A DNA stretch of 64,000 nt, taken from contig CM034406.1 in assembly GCA_019925095.2 (NCBI GenBank), positions 11,899,388 through 11,963,387 on the forward strand, in the 5' to 3' direction. A program made the position numbers and the translations under genes. Below, piece after piece: positions 61,101 to 64,000 of the stretch (within the stretch, counting starts at the first letter, position 1; the number at the start of each line of letters is the position of its first letter). The stretch is from Dendrolimus kikuchii. Taxonomy: Eukaryota > Arthropoda > Insecta > Lepidoptera > Lasiocampidae. The notes beneath the pieces are model-generated. The model did not search any database, was not told where the DNA came from, and saw only the letters and a list, made by a program, of their open reading frames with translations.

Positions 61101-64000
61101 GATGCTCAAGACCGTGCAAAGTGGAGAAGAAGAAGTAGGAACGCGGTCTCTGAGCGTCGTCGGAGTGAACGCTCCGAACGCAACCGAAATTTAACGCACG
61201 GATGATGATGATATTGATGACTTAACACTATTGTAATAGTATATTTTTTTTGTTTATTTGATAAGCAATAAAGCATTGTCTATCTATGTATAATAATAAT
61301 AATGAAGATGATGATAATGTGTAAATTTAACAATCACAAACTGACCTGTATCTTTCAATTTTATCTGGGTAGTCTATTTCGACCGTAGGCAATTCCCAGC
61401 CAGCTTTTCCAAAGGTCCCTTTAAAGTGACACTTAACTCTTCCTGATTTCTCATCATACCTCGGCTCCGGGTCCGATAAGGGTTCACCTAAAAATACTCG
61501 AAGAATTAAATTCTCCTACAAATCAATGGTAAAGGAATTTCATGGCTTTTAATTGGTACTGTATCAGGAACGACAAAATAATTCAATTGACTAGGAAATA
61601 TTCGCTCCTAGAGTGGTCAAAAGTCCTCCTCTCTAATATATGAGGTGGAACACACTGAAAAAAAATATTGTGGTCGAGTTTAAAAAAAAATCTTAGTAAA
61701 TCTGATTGGAGTACAAGATTCATTAGGAAGCTTTTGAGATATGGAGTATTTCTGAGTTTTAGGACTCTTCAGCCGAATCACAAAATACGTAAATGTTTCC
61801 CACCTCTACTGCAAGTTCCTGATTTCTTAGATAGATACAAGTTTACTCTGAAGACTATCAGAATTTAGTCACGATACAAACCTAAATTACACAAATGTGG
61901 CACATACACAGGCAGCCACTCAGGTTCGATGGCTGTCACATTGCTGATCACCATCTTCTTCTTTCCCTCACCACCGGTCTCATACATCTGCTGGTACACC
62001 AGCCATTCAGGTATGACTTTACGGAGTATGGACTCAGAGTGCAAATGAACCGGCTCTTCCAATTCGCCGCAGTGGTACGCGTATTTGTATTTGCGTTTAT
62101 CTTCGCCTGTAAAGGCGTGACCACAGATAAATAATTAGAATCGAATAGAATATACTTTCAGGGCCGTCTTTACGCAGGGGTGCAAAAAAGTCATTAACGA
62201 ACATCATAATTTTTCAAGATTTGATTAACAACACTTAACATCCTTTTTTTATTAATAATAGCCCACACACGTTCCACTGCTGGGCTCGGGCCTCCCACTA
62301 TAGGGAAACGGACAATATACTCGCCACGCTTGTCCAAGGCGGCTTGGCAGGTTTGATCACGATGTTTTCCTTCAACGTCGTTAGCACGTGATAATTGTAA
62401 CAATATGCACATTACGTCAGAAAGCTACCTAAGTTATGCATGCGTTCCGGCCAGGATTCGAACCCGCGCCCTTTGAGTTTGGGACGTGTTCGCTAGCCAT
62501 TACGCTACCACGACTTACATAATGTTACAATTTGGGCCACCTGCATATCTGTAAACAAAGCACATTTATTACCCGTCGGCGTTTGAGCTAATAACATTGA
62601 AACTTTTTATGACCGTCTTCTTTTGTTTGTGTTTAAAATTTGTAATTAGAAAAACAGTCCATTGTGTATTATAATCTTTTATGGTAGTCATTAGCCAGGT
62701 ATGATACTAAGAAATTCAGTCCACGCGGCCCTGAGACATACTGTATTTGTGCAGTATAAAACAATGCCTCAATCGAGCGATAATCAGCCGCGAGGCAAGA
62801 CTTGTGTACATTCGATAATCTATTTAGTGACGGACTTTGCGCGTGTTATTGAATCGTGCATTACGTTTGGACTGATTGTGCTCAGTTATATTTGTATATT
62901 GTTCTACGTGTTTGTATAGTTCTAATAAATTCTATAGAAATTCTAACGGCATTTTAATTCGAGTCCTGCAACTCGTAACAATAATATAAGATACTATACC
63001 AATACTATATTATTTTACTATAGGGACTACACATTCCGGTCAAATTTCATTCATATTAACCCAATAGTTTTTGAGAAAAATGACTGTGACATACAAAGAA
63101 GGACATGACGAATGTATTACTGACCCGTGTTTGCTGCTAATGGCTAGGGATTCTTAAGATTAAACATGAAAATTAGATGCTATTTTTTATTGTTTGTGGG
63201 GGCTGATATTTCGCATCCCGCCGCACAATATACTTAAGACAGCCATGTATACTCTATTGCATAACATTAAGATATAGTTCAGGAAGTTACAGTGTAAAAA
63301 ACAATAGGTCTGAGATAAGAACAATTACATATATAACACTTTATAGTTCACTAAAATTAAAAGACACAAGAGCATACAGTACGAGCAAAACTCACATGCG
63401 CGCTTGAAGTTCGGACACGTTGTGCAGAACAGATCCCGCTAGATGACAGTGAAATCAATTGAGACCCTTATTATCTTACAAAACTTGACGAACTTATAAA
63501 TTTTGTACGAGTGTACAAAATTGACATCAAAATTATAGCAGACTGCTGTATGTTAGTAGTTTGGCTTAAAATTTCACGAGCCATTGAAATTTTTCATTAT
63601 TTTGTAGGCAATTTAACTAATTATCCTTAAAATCAGTAAAAATATTAATTTTCATTTGTGAAGCCTAGTCGTAATATTATTGTTGAGATTCGTAGAATAC
63701 AGATTTATCGTAGGTAAGTAAATTCTATCAACTCCTACTCAAATTTAAAAAAATATGGCGATGCCCGAGTGAGAAAGCGAATTTCGCTCGCCAGTTTCGC
63801 AAGTTAACTCGCTTGTTAACTAATGTATATGCAAGTCTACAAGTTATTAAAAAGAAAGTCGGATACCTAAAATGAAAATAGCAAATGTCCCATACCTTGT
63901 TTGACTTCGTCCAAGCCAATCTTCTTACCGACTTGATCACCCAATCCGCTTAAAACTAACTGTCTCAACAATCTCGCTTGGTTGTCATCTGGTGGTTTCA
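58057..64000 (-). CDS. DHX37: DEAH-box RNA helicase DHX37/kurz, C-terminal part (runs off right edge)
   Basis: Five in-frame exons in order of transcription: 63896-64000 (partial), 61882-62106, 61346-61487, 58956-59158, 58057-58133. Visible blocks are RLLRQLVLSGLGDQV, then the OB-fold region with VHLHSESIL and TAIEPEWLPVYVPHLCNL, then WFARFLLEGSVFPKL and LLSPPSTMVKSWAKLQPRTE, ending LYWPPL and TAA. These are hallmarks of the DHX37/Dhr1/kurz family, nucleolar helicases that act in small-subunit ribosome assembly. The helicase core lies beyond the window, so its motifs cannot be checked. All splice phases agree and nothing looks broken. It is transcribed toward gene 2 but separated from it by 2.2 kb; no functional link is apparent. 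Confidence 0.93.
58262..58410 (+). mobile_element. tRNA-derived SINE (family 1), plus strand
   Basis: TAGCTTAGTGGTTAGCAC (A box), GCGGGTTCAAAGC (B box), then CGGTGAAGAAACACATCGTG and AGATAACCGATCTGTC. It lies in the last intron of DHX37. Confidence 0.65.
58434..58578. mobile_element. MITE with 17 bp perfect terminal inverted repeats
   Basis: TGTAGTTTACTCCTTAA at 58434-58450 and its exact reverse complement at 58562-58578; 145 bp, no coding capacity; in the last intron of DHX37. Confidence 0.8.
58956..59158 (-). CDS. DHX37: DHX37 exon
   Basis: Acceptor ATAAACAG, donor GTAAGT. It encodes WFARFLLEGSVFPKLRKYA and SPPSTMVKSWAKLQPRTE, ending WEDRKD; the most diagnostic stretch for this helicase subfamily. 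Confidence 0.93.
59341..59660 (+). pseudogene. LINE ORF2 C-terminal fragment
   Basis: Frame 59346-59591 encodes DLAHEVRPMWRLESTITVP, LIAKSLDRHLEWLSLGGWVK and TALIVRRFLSLDP, then a stop. This tail is widespread in lepidopteran endonuclease-reverse transcriptases. 5'-truncated. Confidence 0.7.
59661..60560. other. DHX37 intron, mixed repeat debris
   Basis: GC-richer pieces near 59750-59870, 60130-60210 and 60410-60480 (the last with GCTTGGCAGGTTTCACACAT from SINE family 1). None is clear enough to name fully. Confidence 0.35.
60571..60738 (+). mobile_element. LINE (LRWFGHVERM family), short copy, 12 bp TSD
   Basis: GTTAAATATTTT at 60559-60570 and 60739-60750. Contains GGTGATGTCAGGAGCC to GTTATGTATG with ATGT repeats. 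Confidence 0.78.
60945..61215 (+). pseudogene. RTE-type LINE ORF2 C-terminal fragment
   Basis: Frame 60981-61205 encodes CRRGRPKKFWLDVVKDDLR and GLTTGDAQDRAKWRRRSR; just upstream LRWYGHVLW-like residues. It ends GGATGATGATGAT, the usual RTE tail. Confidence 0.72.
61346..61487 (-). CDS. DHX37: DHX37 exon
   Basis: Acceptor ATTTTTAG, donor GTCAGT. It encodes EPLSDPEPRYDEKSGRVKC and CHFKGTFGKAGWELP, ending DKIERY, then two bases that complete Arg with the next exon. Confidence 0.93.
61882..62106 (-). CDS. DHX37: DHX37 exon with OB-fold segment
   Basis: Acceptor TTTACAG, donor GTTTGT. It encodes KYAYHCGELEEPVHLHSES through EPEWLPVYVPHLCNL, the OB-NTP-binding region and the family-specific block after it. 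Confidence 0.93.
62255..62520 (-). mobile_element. tRNA-derived SINE (family 1)
   Basis: CCACTGCTGGGCTCGGGCCT, TCACGATGTTTTCCTTCAAC, GGCCAGGATTCGAACCCGCG and AGCCATTACGCTACCACGAC on the plus strand; head toward higher coordinates. It stops directly at the solo LTR. Confidence 0.7.
62523..62980 (+). mobile_element. Solo LTR, 458 bp, 4 bp TSD
   Basis: Starts TGTTACAATT and ends CTCGTAACA, flanked by ATAA at 62519-62522 and 62981-62984. Same family as 50541-51074; shared TATA-like CAGTATAAAACA and poly(A) signal. Confidence 0.8.
62985..63895. other. DHX37 intron, no recognised feature
   Basis: AT-rich. A weak piece ACATTCCGGTCAAATTTCAT with AATAGTTTTTGAGAAAAATG (63020-63085) is typical of Helitron-like debris. 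Nothing else seen. Confidence 0.4.
63896..64000 (-). CDS. DHX37: DHX37 exon (partial, at window edge)
   Basis: Encodes KPPDDNQARLLRQLVLSGLG and the following residues to EVKQ, then donor GTATGG. It is the helicase-associated region just after the DEAH core. Its 5' end lies outside the window. Confidence 0.88.

Overview
The window is an AT-rich piece of insect nuclear genome, almost certainly from a moth or butterfly. The support is short exons with GT/AG splice sites in long repeat-filled introns, several repeat families I know from Lepidoptera (Helitron-like elements with TC...CTAG ends, tRNA-derived SINEs, LINE 3' ends with ATGT or TGATGA tails), and no bacterial or viral gene organisation. 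The host assignment is inference; the gene models were built by hand from exon/intron phase and protein family knowledge.

Three host genes are visible. (1) A plus-strand 5'-nucleotidase/apyrase-family gene of 11 exons runs from 3354 to 26290 (551 aa). (2) A minus-strand paralogue of 11 exons runs from 55832 down to 27967 (541 aa). The two lie tail to tail, 1.7 kb apart between stop codons, and every intron sits at the same position and phase. Both keep the complete metal-binding set of the N-terminal phosphatase domain and a signal peptide. Both have altered the nucleotide-binding residues of the C-terminal domain, so they are probably secreted enzymes with changed substrate use. (3) The 3' end of a DEAH-box RNA helicase gene (DHX37/kurz, ribosome biogenesis) lies on the minus strand: five exons from the right edge (64000) down to the stop at 58057.

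Layout. 1-2660: a LINE on the minus strand with ORF1 and a partial ORF2. 3354-26290: gene 1; its 9.4 kb first intron holds a Penelope-like insertion with inverted arms (4797-6808), a Helitron-like element carrying a 1.1 kb minisatellite (7065-8948), a SINE, a MITE, and an R1-like LINE split by a second Penelope-like insertion (11863-12613). 26291-27966: the gap between the two stops, with a third Penelope-like copy. 27967-55832: gene 2, with introns full of LINE tails, SINEs, solo LTRs, MITEs and Helitron-like copies. 55833-58056: intergenic, with an R1-like endonuclease remnant and a duplicated SINE segment. 58057-64000: the helicase gene, with LINE tails and a solo LTR in its introns.

The two nucleotidase-like genes look like an inverted tandem duplicate that would act outside the cell on phosphorylated substrates; the helicase is unrelated. 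The most unusual structure is in the mobile DNA: Penelope-like insertions that share one left terminus, range from 39 bp to 2 kb, and in three of four cases have clear 12-14 bp target-site duplications; and a Helitron-like end that forms part of the splice acceptor region of gene 2 exon 10.
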